64,000 bases of DNA from positions 1,054,001 through 1,118,000 of the forward strand of contig CM065649.1 of the NCBI GenBank assembly GCA_033220425.1, written 5' to 3'. The position numbers were made by a program, and so were the translations under genes. Under the pieces are notes generated by a model. It did not search any database and was not told where the DNA came from. It was given only the letters and a program-made list of their open reading frames with translations. Shown here in pieces: positions 43,657 to 55,782 of the stretch. The first letter of the stretch is position 1. Every line of letters starts with the position of its first letter. Origin of the DNA: Lepraria neglecta (lineage: Eukaryota > Ascomycota > Lecanoromycetes > Lecanorales > Stereocaulaceae).

Positions 43657-45413
43657 GCGGTTTTGAATGCGGAGAAAGCTGAAAAAGAAAGGAATGAGAA
43701 GGAGTTTTAGGATGAGTTCATGAAGCGTCAGGAAGCTATGGAGAGGCCATAATGCATACGCTCCTTCAATCTTGTTCATGTACGTACTTTCATTGGATTC
43801 CACCAATATCTACTCGTCTATGCCACAACCCAGAGTAAGAAGTCCGATGTCCTAAATCATTGAAGCCCAATGGTCTATCGCCCTGGAATAACAGAGTACC
43901 GCGATTTCCAAGGCCAGAGACGACACCGAAGCTGAAAATCTGCAGTTCTAAGCTCACCAAGATACAGATGTTCTGAAATGGTTAGCTTGCTCCATCCACG
44001 TCTTCCGCTATAGCCATTTTCAGCCTAATTGCTTCCAGCACTACCCTCAACTCCAACACAAACAGAGTTGCTTGCTCTGCTTGGAGTGATACAGGGTTCT
44101 CTTGTACACATTCGATATATTGGTTTGCCAGCCGAAGGATTTGGTAGAATATAGATCTGCTGAGAGGAATGCTACCTCGTGGGTGTCAGAATAATCCAGA
44201 TGAACCCCTAAATTCGCAGCCAAGATATCTAACAACAACCTTTAAAGAGTTGGAGACTTTAGGCCCAAGACCCAAAACATCTTCCAATATTTCTCAATGA
44301 CCGTATTTGCGCAGTCAGTTTTCACAGTTCTAGCTGTCATAACGCATGTTTGACGGGCTATCGTCCGGAGTACTTTGCAACCGGCGAGGCTAGGAACAAA
44401 AATGAGACTCAATGGATCATTTTTCATGTTTGCGTCTATGCCACGGCGGCAGATTGCTTAGGTGACTATCAGCATAGATCCCGACAGTCTCGCATTTCCT
44501 AGCTTATAACATGATACAAGTACTGGTCTCTGGCCATGCTAGCTGGGGAACAGGTTCCCTAAAGAGCACCTTTGCCGTTTGAGCCGAAATTACAATCACG
44601 ATCCTAATCCTGAATAAAAGGGACCAAGCATTTTGCGCCTCTGTGGGGTAATATTTTACGTACCATCATGGTGTTACGAGACTCTTCGCTTGCAAAATCT
44701 TCCGCACTAGCATCATGAACAATGCACCATCTCATCTTCATCCAGAACATCTTCCTTCCAAACCATCCGTGCCATTCCACAAATTCATAAATTTGATTCT
44801 AGCATAGCTAAATATCTACGAAAAGTTCGCTTCTATTTCTTCGACACCATTTTCAGTGTGGGCGCGCTGTGCCTCAGATCATTCACCTCACTTCACCTCA
44901 CCTTTGTCATGTAGCTGTCGCTAATTTCAAGATCTCGGTCACAAACTGCAAGAATGGCGGACGATCAGCTAGCACTGGGGCTGACCGATCTCGAGCGTCT
45001 GATTGATGTGGGCGTCGTCCTGGCAGCGTCCCAAGCAAAATGTGACAACATCATCGAACTCTTCACCAAGAAAATGGGAGACCTAAAGTCATCCAAATTA
45101 ATCACACCTACAAATCCTACTTGAATAACCTCAAGCGGCTGGGTGCTCTTCGCGAGCGTCTTTTCAACCTGGGAGGCGATACCTTTACCCCTATTATTTT
45201 AAATTTCCGAAAATTTGATCTTTTTCCGTAGCCCCACAACCAAAATTTGGTGCAAACCCTACGCACCTGGATCCAACCCCTATAAAAGCTAGAATCTTCA
45301 TAAAAGCTTCCCAAAAAGGCAAATATAAGGTAGGGCCCGAGGAGGGTAAACGAATAGACTACTCTAGACAGCACCGTCACCCGTCGTACCGCGTCGAATC
45401 CAAAACATCCTCC
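43657..45413. other. Intergenic, 1.75 kb, mostly empty
   Basis: Holds only a 56-codon ATG frame at 44,954 (next entry). The segment 45,235-45,325 has a faint resemblance to the transposon end (ACCAAAATTTGGT, and CCCAAAAAGGCAAA about 70 bp later). Confidence 0.4.
44954..45124 (+). CDS. Possible small ORF, 56 residues
   Basis: Starts MADDQLALGLTDLERLIDVG and continues as a likely amphipathic helix, ending KLITPTNPT. The N-terminus looks protein-like, but the frame is short and has no recognised relative. It may be a fragment of a lost gene. Confidence 0.25.
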   Translation: MADDQLALGLTDLERLIDVGVVLAASQAKCDNIIELFTKKMGDLKSSKLITPTNPT

Positions 45414-46214
45414 ATGGAGCCTCCAACCGGCCAGCCCACGGCATCGAATAAGCCCCCTGTCTTCTTGCTAGGCATCTCCGGACCTTCCTCCGCAGGCAAA
45501 ACTACCCTCGCCCACCTACTCTCCAGCGTTTTTACTCCACACGTCCAGCTTCTCCTCCACGGCGATGATTTCTGCAAGGGCGTCAGCCTTATACCCACCT
45601 GCAACGGCTATATCGATGCTGATGGACCGAGGGGTGTGGACTTTGAGAACTTGGTCGAAACACTGGACTACGTGAAGGCGAATGGGGGCAAGCCGCCGGA
45701 GAAACTTAAGAGCTGGCAATCCGACGTTTTCCCGGATCAGGAAGCGAGGGCGTTGCGGATGGTACCGAAGGATACCTTAAAGCAGTTGAGTGACAAGGTT
45801 TCTGAGCAGCTAGAAGGTGCAAAATACTCTATTGTGATTATGGAAGGGTTCCTGTTGTACCACATGTCCGATGTTCGGAGGAGGCTGGATGGCAAGCTGT
45901 TTGTGAGATTGAATCATCAGGAAGCGAGGCGCAGGAGGTTCACAAGGCCTTCCTACGGAGCTGAGGCTAAAGAGGGCGAGTTCTGGAAGACTGAAGATTA
46001 TTTCGAGAAAATGGTGTGGCGGAACTATGTGGAGCAGCATGCGGATCTCTTCGAAGATGGGAATGTAGAGGGTAGCATTGATATGAAGGTGTGCAGTGAG
46101 CGAGGGATTGCGTTGCAGGAGGCGATGAACGTGGAAGTGGGGCAGACCTTGAGCTGGGCGGTGGATATCGTGATTAGCTTATTGAAGACGCATACGGGAC
46201 GGCCGTTGGGGTAG
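45414..46214 (+). CDS. NRK1: Nicotinamide riboside kinase-like P-loop kinase, 266 residues
   Basis: Unspliced. Walker A GPSSAGKTT (about residues 24-32), then LLLHGDDFCKG, the NRK/uridine-kinase catalytic-Asp segment, the substrate loop DADGPRGVDFENL, and EGFLLYHM (the characteristic EGF-L-Y stretch of Nrk proteins). A lid segment, RLNHQEARRRRFTR, is rich in Arg. The family phosphorylates nicotinamide riboside to NMN in NAD salvage; uridine kinases are the nearest alternative, but the EGFLLY region favours NRK. It should be cytosolic. A truncated transposon lies about 95 bp after the stop codon. Confidence 0.8.
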   Translation: MEPPTGQPTASNKPPVFLLGISGPSSAGKTTLAHLLSSVFTPHVQLLLHGDDFCKGVSLIPTCNGYIDADGPRGVDFENLVETLDYVKANGGKPPEKLKSWQSDVFPDQEARALRMVPKDTLKQLSDKVSEQLEGAKYSIVIMEGFLLYHMSDVRRRLDGKLFVRLNHQEARRRRFTRPSYGAEAKEGEFWKTEDYFEKMVWRNYVEQHADLFEDGNVEGSIDMKVCSERGIALQEAMNVEVGQTLSWAVDIVISLLKTHTGRPLG

Positions 46215-46308
46215 AAATCACGCTATAAAGTGCAGTGGATATGGTTAGCTGATACAGACGCGCATGTTCTCGTTTACCGCCCTTCCCAGCACAACTTGAC
46301 CACAAAAG

Positions 46309-46672
46309 GCTAAGGCACTTTCGGGGTACCCTACCAGACACCAAATTTTGGTGGCAGAAGAAGTATCTACGGAGGAATGCGTTGTTTCTATAGTAGTGCT
46401 TATATAGTCGTCCCAAAAAGGCAAAGCTGATACCGCCGCCACTGAATATATAGTGTCCCTACTATCGCTGTCGCTATGGGCCCCAGAAAGCGTCGTTCTA
46501 GTACCTTTAACAGGCATACTGCCATCGATAAAGAGCCTGCTGTCGCCCAGATACCTCGCCGTCTGACCCTAAAGCCTCCTACCCCTGCTGCTGCTGCTGC
46601 TGCTGCTGCTACCCTTTAGACACCTGGACGTGTGACCCTCAACTCGCCAGCCCCCCTATCTAGACAGCTGGA
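46309..46672 (+). mobile_element. Truncated left end of the same transposon family
   Basis: It aligns with about 26,967-27,345 of the complete element: inner part of the terminal repeat (GCTAAGGCACTTTCGGGGTA), the leader, and the start of ORF1 through the CTG microsatellite. ORF2, transposase and right end are absent, as are the outermost 30 bp or so. The CTG run is longer here than in the full copy. Most base differences are C-to-T or G-to-A. It abuts a coiled-coil pseudogene at 46,673. Confidence 0.88.
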
Positions 46673-48294
46673 ACAGAGCTGCTCCAGAAGTTTCACCATG
46701 CAAAGCTTCAGCACAATACGAGCAGGCAGAAGGACCATGTCCAAGCTTTGCAGAGTAAAATTGAGGAGCTTAAGGCAGACCTTTCTGCATTAGATCACGA
46801 CAAGCAAACCATGACGCAGGACAAGATTGGCCTTTCAGGTACAATTCGCGGACTCGAAGACGAGAAAGCTGGTCTAGAGAAGGCCTTGGCCAACGAGCAA
46901 CAGCTCTGTGCTATCGTACGTGCTACTGTCCTTGAGAGTTGCATTTTTGCTGATACGATACTTAGATGTCCGATTCTTTCGAAGAAGAGAAGAAAGCACA
47001 CGAGAAGTCTCAAGCTGAGACACTGAAGCGGAAAGAGCTTTTGGCAATTGTGGAAGAAAATGAGAAAACACTGCTCAAGACCTTAGAGGAGCTACGTAGG
47101 AGAATAGCCAATGGACGAAGGGCCTTGCGAAGACAAGCGTCACAGTGAAAAAGACTAATGGAGGAGAAGGCAGCCGATATTGATGCAGCGAAGAAAGAAA
47201 TCGAAGTCCTGCGTGCCGAGAAAGCTGTCTTGGAAGCGATCATTGAGAACACCTGCGACGACCTTGAGCGCTCTAAGGAGGAGCTAGCCGACTCGAAGAA
47301 GGGAGTCAAGCCCAGCAACGGCCTTCACGAGAGCGCCGACGATGCTCTCGATGAGCAACGTGGACAAATTCACCACTGACAACGTTCCCTTAGAGAAAGA
47401 ACTCGCAAACACGAAGAAACCCCTTAAACAAGTCCGATCTTCCCAGAAATCCAAGAATCTTGATAACTCAATCCCCCGGCTTGAAGAAAGGACTTGAGGA
47501 CGCTAATAAGGGCATCAATCTTTTCCGGGTCTCTGCATGGGGGAACGACACCGAGAACGTCAAGCTCGCCGATGAGAACCCACGCTTGAAGAACGACCTC
47601 GAGACAGCAACAACGCACGTGGACAGGCTCACAGCCAAGAATACTCGCTTGGAAAAGGAGCTTACAGACTTAAAGAGCACTACCGACCAAACCTAGTCTG
47701 ATGAGTATGTGGCAGGTCTTAGAGAGGCTATTCCGTAACGAGAATTCGCGCCGAAAGAAGGACCTCGAAACAGCAACGGAGAACGTAGAAATCACAGCCG
47801 ACAATGCTCACCTAGAGGAACAGCTCGCAGACTCGAAGACCACCAACGATCAAACCCGGCCCGATGAGTATGCTGCAGACCTTTGGGATGGCATGGAGCA
47901 ACTCCAGAAAGAGCTCGCGGATCTCTCAGCTGCAAAAGACAGCGTATGGAAGCAGCTTACCAATGCAAATTACGAGCTCAGCCAGATCCAACTATCTCAA
48001 GAGGAGAAGGATGCTGAGATCCATGAGCTCACCCTTGAGAATTCGCAGGAGGAGCTTTCAATAACCCGTGAGAACCTCGAAGGGGCGTTGTCCTCTCTCC
48101 GTCCCCACTCCATTATCAAGCGCACAGATCTGACCGTCTCAATCAATGAGGGACTTGCCAACACTTATGCAAGCGGAACCAACGAGATAGTCACTGATGC
48201 CAGCAAGACTTACCGCATCATCGCTTCTGTTGCCGTTCCTAAAGACGATGAGTGGATGGCTGACTTCGAATCCGAGGCCAAGATCGAAATCTAA
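46673..48294 (+). pseudogene. Coiled-coil protein pseudogene with internal repeats, 5 prime end lost
   Basis: Heptad-rich sequence begins right at the transposon remnant (ELLQKFHHAKLQHNTSRQKD) and runs to a stop at 48,294, but only in pieces: an apparent intron at about 46,918-46,965, then in-frame stops and a frame change. One 45-50-residue unit is repeated: NDLETATTHVDRLTAKNTRL ... STTDQT and KDLETATENVEITADNAHLE ... TTNDQT. The last 198 codons (47,701-48,294) are open and end ASVAVPKDDEWMADFESEAK. The family is not recognised. Loss of the 5 prime end next to a transposon fragment suggests a rearrangement removed promoter and start. Confidence 0.65.
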
Positions 48295-49978
48295 GGTCAA
48301 GCAGGTTCAGACTCTGATTCTTGGTCTATAGGAGAGCCCACACCAACCTCTAGCTTCGACAGTTCTCCTAAGGAATCTGATGAAGAGGCGATGTGAAAGG
48401 ACAGCGCGCATATTGGTACGAAATGGACATGAATAGGATGTTGTTTCAATTCTTGCGTTGTCAGCAAGATCATGCATACATAGCATGGGGTGGTAGTATC
48501 TGTTGAAGATGCACAATTTCAGCTTAGGTCGACAAATCGCATGCAATCAAGGATGAGTACTCCACTGCAATACTTCCGGAATGATAGGGATGACATTCAA
48601 TCACAACAAGCTCAACCATGACCACAAAACTTGAGTGTTCTGAACCTCAAGCCATCATATTCTCAGACCTTTACCCAAATCAGTTCCATGGCCTCCACAA
48701 TCCCCACACACACTCTCTCCTACACTTCATATAGCAACCTCATAACTCCAACGAATCCACGTAGTATGGGACATCCACAGTAGTCGATATGATAACGAAC
48801 AGCTATCAACATGTTCGCAGCAAGTAGCGCTCAAGTATCTCCCCTCTGTACTCTGCTCAGATGTCCCATAATTTTGCTTTGTACTGACGAATAGCTCCCC
48901 TAATTTGTGTCAATTTGTGCTCGAGTGTCCGATAATTTGGCCCAATACTTTATTCTCATCTCATCAGCAATGACCCAGCGCGAGAGCTGAGAGAACCATC
49001 TCGACACCTGTAGTACCTTCGCCAAAATATGCCGGAGACGAAGTAGAAAGAGAACATTGAATAATCAATCTCACCTGTACCTTCTTCTACCCCGGTTCAT
49101 CCTCATCCTCAGCCACGATAACGACGTAACGCACTCCCAGAAAGAGCAATCATTGCGTCACCGCGTCACCGCGTCACCGAAATCCCCTGCAATGCACCCT
49201 CGGGTTGCGCGCTGACATCTGTAGGGTCAGCAGGCTTCACGCGCAAGCTCATTGTTTTTGGCCTATGAGATCGCGGAACCGTTTGTCAGCGCTAGCCTCT
49301 TACAGTAATAGTTTCCACGCGGGCCATTTACTAAGACATAAGCGAAGTGAATCAACGACACGTTGAAGATATGACGTGGCTTATTGAGTATTTGGAATTG
49401 TATTTGCATTAATCCTTGCCAGGGAGTGCTTGTTGCACCGCGTCCGCTCTCCTCAGCACTACAATGGGCTATGGTAGTGGGTGGTTTGAGACGAGGCTGC
49501 GGTTGATTTGAGTTGTTTGCCATAGTTCGGGGAGGCTGTACCACTAGTCAGTCTTTGCACTAAGCCTCTGCCAAAACGCTGGTATTGTAAAGGTATATGG
49601 TATGATTGAGCTAGCTAAGAGCATTGAGCGAAGGTATAGTGTACAGCATTCATACAGGGTATGCGCATGTTGAAAGTCCCAGCGAAGAAGTAAAAGAGGA
49701 AAGCAGAAAAGGCCCCTAAGGCACACGCCCCCAAGGCCAGGCAAGTAGAAAGAGTGTCCCCAAATAATCCCACCAGCTTGCTTACAAGCAGAAGAACGAT
49801 CGTAGCGCAAGTCCAACCCAGCTGAAAATGTAAATCAAACGCGCCATCCCAATGCAAGATATCCTCAGCCCAAAAGAGAGTCCCATTCAGCTATCGTAAC
49901 AAGTTCTCCAATCGTACATCATTCCTGACTTAATAAGTTATCCATCATCAGCACCTGCAAGTTAATAGTAACGCGCAC
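48295..49978. other. Intergenic with a possible membrane-protein fragment
   Basis: Mostly empty. A minus-strand frame (about 49,890-49,615) reads NGTLFWAEDILHWDGAFDLH, then a hydrophobic stretch ATIVLLLVSKLVGLFGDTLS and ALGAFSAFLFYFFAG. It is protein-like but has no start and no recognised family. An 8-bp tandem repeat, GCGTCACC, occurs near 49,155. Confidence 0.35.
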
Positions 49979-51229
49979 TTATCGTCCAGACGTACTGGGA
50001 GGCGTCGCCCACTGGCGAAGCATCTGATCCAGAGCACGTGTCCATTCAGTCTGACACGCATTGGCAAGTTTCTCGACGCCAGAAGAAGTAGGTTTACGTC
50101 CACCCCACATAGCAGGCTTGATAGCGAGCTGCTGGGCGTGTTTCCTGATGAGGCCTCTGTAGAAGATGGTGGTCAGTACTGCGCCTCGTAATATGACGCG
50201 GTAATCGCGTGGAATCGGGATGGGTTTCCGGAATGACTCACTCGCTCTTGATTTTGGTCAATATCAACCAGCAGTAGTTCCAGCTGCGGACACTCGCTTC
50301 GTCGCCGATGACTTGCCATTTGGCGTCGTCAAGACATTCGGAGCTGAAAGGGTAGTTTTTGGTCATGCCTCTCAGTTCGCTGAGGAGGTTGTTGGAGTTG
50401 ACGTAGTGTGCCCAAGCACTGGTCATGGCCTCGGTGACATCCTTGGAATTGTTGGACGCGAAGAGTTTCTCGATGCGACGTAATTCTGTCAAAGTATTGA
50501 CGCGATGGGTTCGGAGAGAGCGAATAAGTTGCTCCTTGTCGTTCTTGAGCAGCATGAATTAGTAATGTTTTTCAGGCTAAAAAATAGTAGTGGTAAGACA
50601 CGTGGGGTATAAAGCAAAAGGCTCGGGAGCGGCGCAACGCTAGGGCCGACGCTAGACCCTGGGCTGACTGCGAACCGAGGAGCGAGACGCGAAGAAACGT
50701 CAGTGTTGCAGCAGTTGGATATCAAGTCAAGAAATAGCGCAGACATAGAAAGATACATATAAGGAAACGAATAGTGATCGGAAACCAGTGACAAATGCAA
50801 AATTTGACTCACCGCGCTCATGGTCCTTGAACTGCTCATTTTTCCTGGTGTGGTTTGCCTGTGCTGTTGCGGAGCTGGTGAAGATCTGTATAGTGATCCG
50901 TCTGAGGAGGAGCTATATGGTGATGTTGATGCCGGTAAAGGAGAAGGTACGCTCAAGGCAGGATTGACGCTTTCTGATCTTGAAGAAGTGTGGTAGCTGG
51001 AATCTGATGGCGGTTGACTTGTTTTGTCTTTGTTTTGAGCGTATGGCGATTCGTATGGAGTTGATGAATTTGCGATTGCTGTGAGATGTTTTGAACTGGC
51101 TGGCTCTGTCGTTGCTGAAGTTGAATGTCTTGATGAAGAAGAGTGTTTGCTGGAGCCGGAAGGCGATTGCTTCTTCTGTGATCTAGAGGATGTGTGATAG
51201 TCCATCTTAGTAGCTGGGAGGGTAGACAT
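49979..51229 (-). CDS. Ser-rich hypothetical protein, 298 residues, three exons
   Basis: Exons 51229-50813, 50543-50242 and 50156-49979 join in frame. Introns have GTGAGT donors and a TACTAAT or CTGAC branch. Residues 1-139 are Ser/Thr/Pro-rich and likely disordered (SGSSKHSSSSRHSTSA). Residues 140-298 are helical and basic: NDKEQLIRSLRTHRVNTLTE, LRRIEKLFASNN, then LIRKHAQQLAIKPAMWGGRK, and EWTRALDQMLRQWATPPS. I know no named domain for it. The compact helical C-terminus after a phospho-rich tail might suit a regulatory or adaptor protein. Confidence 0.65.
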
Positions 51230-53835
51230 TATATAGACTTGAAAATGGAAGACCTAGGCCGTGCCGGAATCTGCTAGATGACAGCACGAGAAATTTCCGG
51301 TAGACTATCGAACACTCCGAAGTATGGTGTAGCGAAAGTGTCAGACCGAATTAGCTCTGGACGAGTGTGATTAATCGAACCTAGTCAGTGCGTATGAAAC
51401 GAAACAATTGAAAATCTCAACAGAAGTGATGACAATGCATTAGCCGTGGATGATGCAAGTAGCTGAGCGTGATAGTACAGGAAGTGGGACCTCTTTATGA
51501 AGATATGCTATGAGGCGTGTCTGCCAAGCAATCCTTATTGGACAGGAAGTCGAATATTGGGTACTATAATCTCCTCTAGGACTTAGCAGCAAGGCTGCGG
51601 TCATGTCTAGATCTAGTCAGCAGTAGGAGGATCCATGTGCTAGACGTCGCGTCTAAGCTCATTCCATGGACTTTCATTGGAGATGTCAGCGTAGGAAGCG
51701 GCACTATGGATTGTAGATAATGCACCGTCCACGTTGTTTCCAAGCCACAGTACTAGCCGTAGTCTCTTATTTGGGATTTGGGACCTTGCATGACGGATGT
51801 GCCCGTTCTTGGGTCAGGAACCCTACGCATGGAAGCCACGAATGATGCGCAAGACCATTCTACTTCGTCTGTTGACTACTCGACCCCTGTCAGGACTTTA
51901 GCAACATTACAGTAATCCGGCTGATGCCAGATGGAGATGGTAGGAGCGAAATGTTGCTCCACTGCCCCAATGGCCACGAAAGAAAGACTGAGAATAGCCA
52001 TGAGGTGGGTAGTTCGTAGTCAGATTTCAGAGGATGTTGAATTTTGCATGACCAAAAAGATGGCAGATCTATTGTAGGATTTAAGAGTTTGGCTAAACTT
52101 CTTCGGTAAAGCGCGTCATGCTTAGCGCTTACTCAATGGTCCTAAAAAAAGCCATATTTGGACTACCAAACGCCCCATAATCCAACTTGATCGAGAGAAA
52201 AGGAGATTAAGGATGTGACAGAGCCTCACAAACCTCGAGAGGGAAAGTACAGTAAGAAGCTCCCAGCCTCTTCCGCCAGTTCCAACCGATGGCTGTGAGA
52301 GAAATGCGAGACCATCCTCGAAAGGGACATGCATAATTACTAAAAGTCGTCACCGCTCCTATGACTCTCTGTGGATTATCGTTTATCCGGACCGGGGCCC
52401 CGTGTTTCATGTTCTTCGAGATACCTATCAATAGAGTGCTGTCGAGGATTGGTGCACTTCTGCGTACCTGCGTCCAGTGTGCATTTTTCCCACGTGGTTC
52501 CCATCCCCCAGTGCTGCCGCTTACATCCGTACCTGCATTCTCATTACAATCATGACGTTACTGAGATCTTGCCCTACAACTTACGGCTGAATCTAATGCA
52601 GGTACATTCAGACGGGTCCGTTCGTTTTGGCGTGACGTGTGGAGACCTGGATCATTCGTATGGCCAAGCCGACATACGAATTCACGGCCATGTACCAATC
52701 AAAACGCTTTCTTATCAGATCTCTTCGGACAATAAGCCCTTAATTCGCCGGTCGTTGATGAATACGAGCAGTATACGATCTAATTTTCAGCCGTAACCCC
52801 CTAAGCATCATCTGCCCGCTTTCTCAGAGGTCATCCGAGGGTTGTCATTGAACAATCGATGAAATGATTCTACACCAAATCCTGACCAAAACCAGGACAA
52901 AAGGCCATCTACATCATCGGCGTGCGTTTCTCAGCGCGTAGATAGCCGAAAATAGTAGTATCATTCACACTCATTATTACTATTACGGCCAGCCTCATTG
53001 CAATCAGAGATCTGTGCCAAAGACGGAGATGGTCATACGAAAGGGGCATCTCAATGCGGACGTCTCGGACCACAATCCTCAATGCATCCTCCATACTCTC
53101 ATCGGAAGGCACCGATCTCCGCACTCGGCCCCGGCAAAATTGGTATATAATTACAGGAATATCACTTTTGGTGTCATCCGATCTTCATGTTCAGTGTTTC
53201 ATTCGTTCGTTGGCTGCAGTGTTTATCCTTCCATATTTCCATACGGCAAACAACCTCAAATGCTCACCACTCGGCCCTCGACCAGAGATAGGGATATGAC
53301 CTACCATCTAACAAGAAGTTGCTACTTTTAAGTTTTTGCTTTGATGTAAACAGATCGAAACAAGAGGCAAGAGATATGGAGTTCATGGCGGCCATCTGAT
53401 CTGGGGGCGCTTCCCCACCAGATCCACCTGCGGCACTTGAAACATTCGGACAGTTGAAACAAGATGGCGAGGCATATAACAATGAAAATTGTCACCGGAT
53501 TTGGCGCTATACCTGGTGATGACCTTTCAATGCGCTCAACACCAACTTGGAGTATTATACCCGGAAATTGGGCAATGCTTCAGTGATCGTGTTTCAAGAG
53601 ATCCGAAAGTGTACTATACCTGGAAATTGGAAAGAATCCTTTACAGCACATCGCACTTTGAGCCAAGATACTATAATTAGGACCTTTGCATTATTGTGGA
53701 TTCGCCCTAAATAGCTAAACCCTAATCACAAGCCGCGATGAGCCCAATCGACAGATTTTAAGACCCAGATGTTCGCGGTCTGACTAACCAAATCCTTCGG
53801 ATTAGTAACACGTGGAATGGAGAGCCAAGCACTAG
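51230..53835. other. Gene-poor stretch of 2.6 kb
   Basis: Short frames only, none with a motif. Contains the promoter of the minus-strand Ser-rich gene at its left end. Nothing else recognised. Confidence 0.45.
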
Positions 53836-54087
53836 CGACGGATTTGCCAAACATACAACGATCACAACAATGGGGAAATTATCCATAGCAGAGAAGCCAG
53901 AATACGCAAAGCGAGAGAGCGCGAGAAGACTAGAACCCTCACGAAACGGGATAGGCTAATGCTGGAAACGTTCCTCAAAGAAGCACAAAAAGACCAAAAG
54001 CGTCAGATACAGGAGCTGAAAAACCCCAGAGTCCCTTCTATCGAAGCACAACTAGTCCAAGACTATTCAAATGAAGAGCCAAAGTAG
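53836..54087 (+). CDS. Possible exon, charged helical segment
   Basis: An 83-codon open stretch without ATG at its start. It reads REARIRKAREREKTRTLTKR and METFLKEAQKDQ-like charged helix (actual LMLETFLKEAQKDQKRQIQE), ending NEEPK just before GTAGGT, which could be a donor. It might be an exon of a gene continuing at 54,446, but I could not connect the two. Confidence 0.25.
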   Translation, partial: RRICQTYNDHNNGEIIHSREARIRKAREREKTRTLTKRDRLMLETFLKEAQKDQKRQIQELKNPRVPSIEAQLVQDYSNEEPK

Positions 54088-54445
54088 GTATGCACCGACC
54101 TTGTCTACTCAACATCAACCTCCTACTCTCCATTCCCCTCCGCCCCGGCATCTCTCGCCTTCACCATCAATCCCTTCCGCATCTCCTCCTGCATCTTCAC
54201 AAACTCACTATTCTCATTAACCTTCGAAAACGCCCCCTCCGGCCTCTCCCACCCCCAGAAGCTCACAAAGTGGGTCCCACCTATCCTCCACCCGCCATTC
54301 TAGCAATCGCCCCTTCCGCACCGATTCTCCGTCCGAATCCTCGAATCAGCACCTACTTCTCTAAGACGGGATTCAGAGTCGTCAAAGGTGGCTTCGTCCC
54401 ATCTCTAGGCTCTCGAGCTCGACCAGAAGAGGAGATTCTCGGCTG

Positions 54446-54820
54446 TTGACGACATACCTGACTCTCTCCAGCGCCGCCCTATGCACACCAAATGGCATTC
54501 TCCTTCCCGAAATCACCCCCGAAGGCCGCGTTATGCATTTCCAGGCACACGGGCACCCATTGCGCCATGTCGGGGTCAAGATGGGCATACTCGGAGAGCA
54601 CACGATCGTTGATAAAGGCGAGAATGGTTGTAGCGAAGGAGGTATACCATGCTTCCCGCTCACGGCTTTGAATAACGACTTTGGCGTCTGGCTACGCAGC
54701 TATGAGTTCAGGAGTGAAGTAGACGCATGGATTGTCTGTTACGGCCTAGAACGTGCACAAGGAGTCAAATTCTGGAACGTGGTAAGAAAACGAGATTTAG
54801 GTGAGGTGCTGCTGAGCTGA
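54446..54820 (+). CDS. Possible C-terminal exon of a hypothetical protein
   Basis: The frame is open from about 54,373 but has no ATG. It reads LCTPNGILLPEITPEGRVMH, HPLRHVGVKMGILGEHTIVD, FPLTALNNDFGVWLRSYEFR and DAWIVCYGLERAQGVKFWNV before the stop. The sequence looks like a folded domain. No family is recognised. An overlapping minus-strand frame exists and is less convincing. Confidence 0.35.
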   Translation: MTTYLTLSSAALCTPNGILLPEITPEGRVMHFQAHGHPLRHVGVKMGILGEHTIVDKGENGCSEGGIPCFPLTALNNDFGVWLRSYEFRSEVDAWIVCYGLERAQGVKFWNVVRKRDLGEVLLS

Positions 54821-55782
54821 CAATCTCCCAACAACTCATCCCAATCATCGCGCAGTAAACGACCCTTGGTTATGGAATTTAGCATCAAGAGCGCGTTTCC
54901 AGAGCGCGCTTTGATGAGAGTTGCTGATCCAGTTGAAGAAGTGGTAGCAGTTATTGTAGCCGAGGCGGAGGAGCGCAGTCTGTGTTGCTGCGAGATAATC
55001 AATTCAATCTAATCTATGGAATATCCTTGACAAGACCTAGTGACACAGTCATTATGACTACTGAAACAGTAGACCATCAAAACTAACTCAAACAAGGTAT
55101 CGAAACATAATCCCGCAGTAGGAAGGACACAGTGTCTTACTCCTAATTAGATTAGAGCAGCAACGATCGCCAGGATCGGCAGGCGGTGCGAGGTGTCCGT
55201 TCGTGTATGAAGTGTGAAGTGTGAAATGTGAAGCGGGTCCTATTCCTTCCGCCAGCTTCCATCCAATCCCAACGAAGGATCGGGATTGCGAACATGAGAA
55301 GGGGACGCGGGGCTTATGGAATGCTTTATTGTTAGCGCCAGAGAGTCTCAAGCATGATGCTTTTTGTTGTAGAAGTCTACATGAAGGCTGTCATTCTTAG
55401 TATATTGATGAAGTGGGAAAGATTTACCACGTCCACTTAGCTGAAACAATCGCCAACTGTTAGATCTTGAGTTCTAATTGTACCTGGAATTTCGTAGTAT
55501 CTTTAGGTTTCGAGCCCGAATTGCAGAAAGCCGTGCTTAAAGTGTTTCGAAGTTGTGAAAGCTACTGTGGGTTTTGAGTTTCAAGTTCAGAAGGCGTTAC
55601 TCAAATGATTTCCAGAATGTTCAATCTCTTGCTGCATTGTTACAAAAAATGGTGTTCTTTTTGTGATCTTAGCTAAAGTATCTTCAAAGCAGACACACCC
55701 TTCCTTTCAATTCCGCTTAGCGACGTCTTCCACAGGATCAATATTCGCACAGACCTCGAAGTGCACCAAACCATCATCTCGA
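54821..55782. other. Intergenic, nothing recognised
   Basis: Lies before the 3 prime end of the aldehyde dehydrogenase gene. Short frames only. Confidence 0.45.

Noticed and set aside
49155-49185. Tandem GCGTCACC units as a regulatory array
   Set aside because: Only three copies, with no second site or nearby gene start to support a role.
54382-54663. Minus-strand frame of 93 codons opposite the possible exon at 54,446-54,820
   Set aside because: The plus-strand translation has a more balanced, domain-like composition; the minus frame is Pro/Ser/Arg-rich as expected for a shadow.
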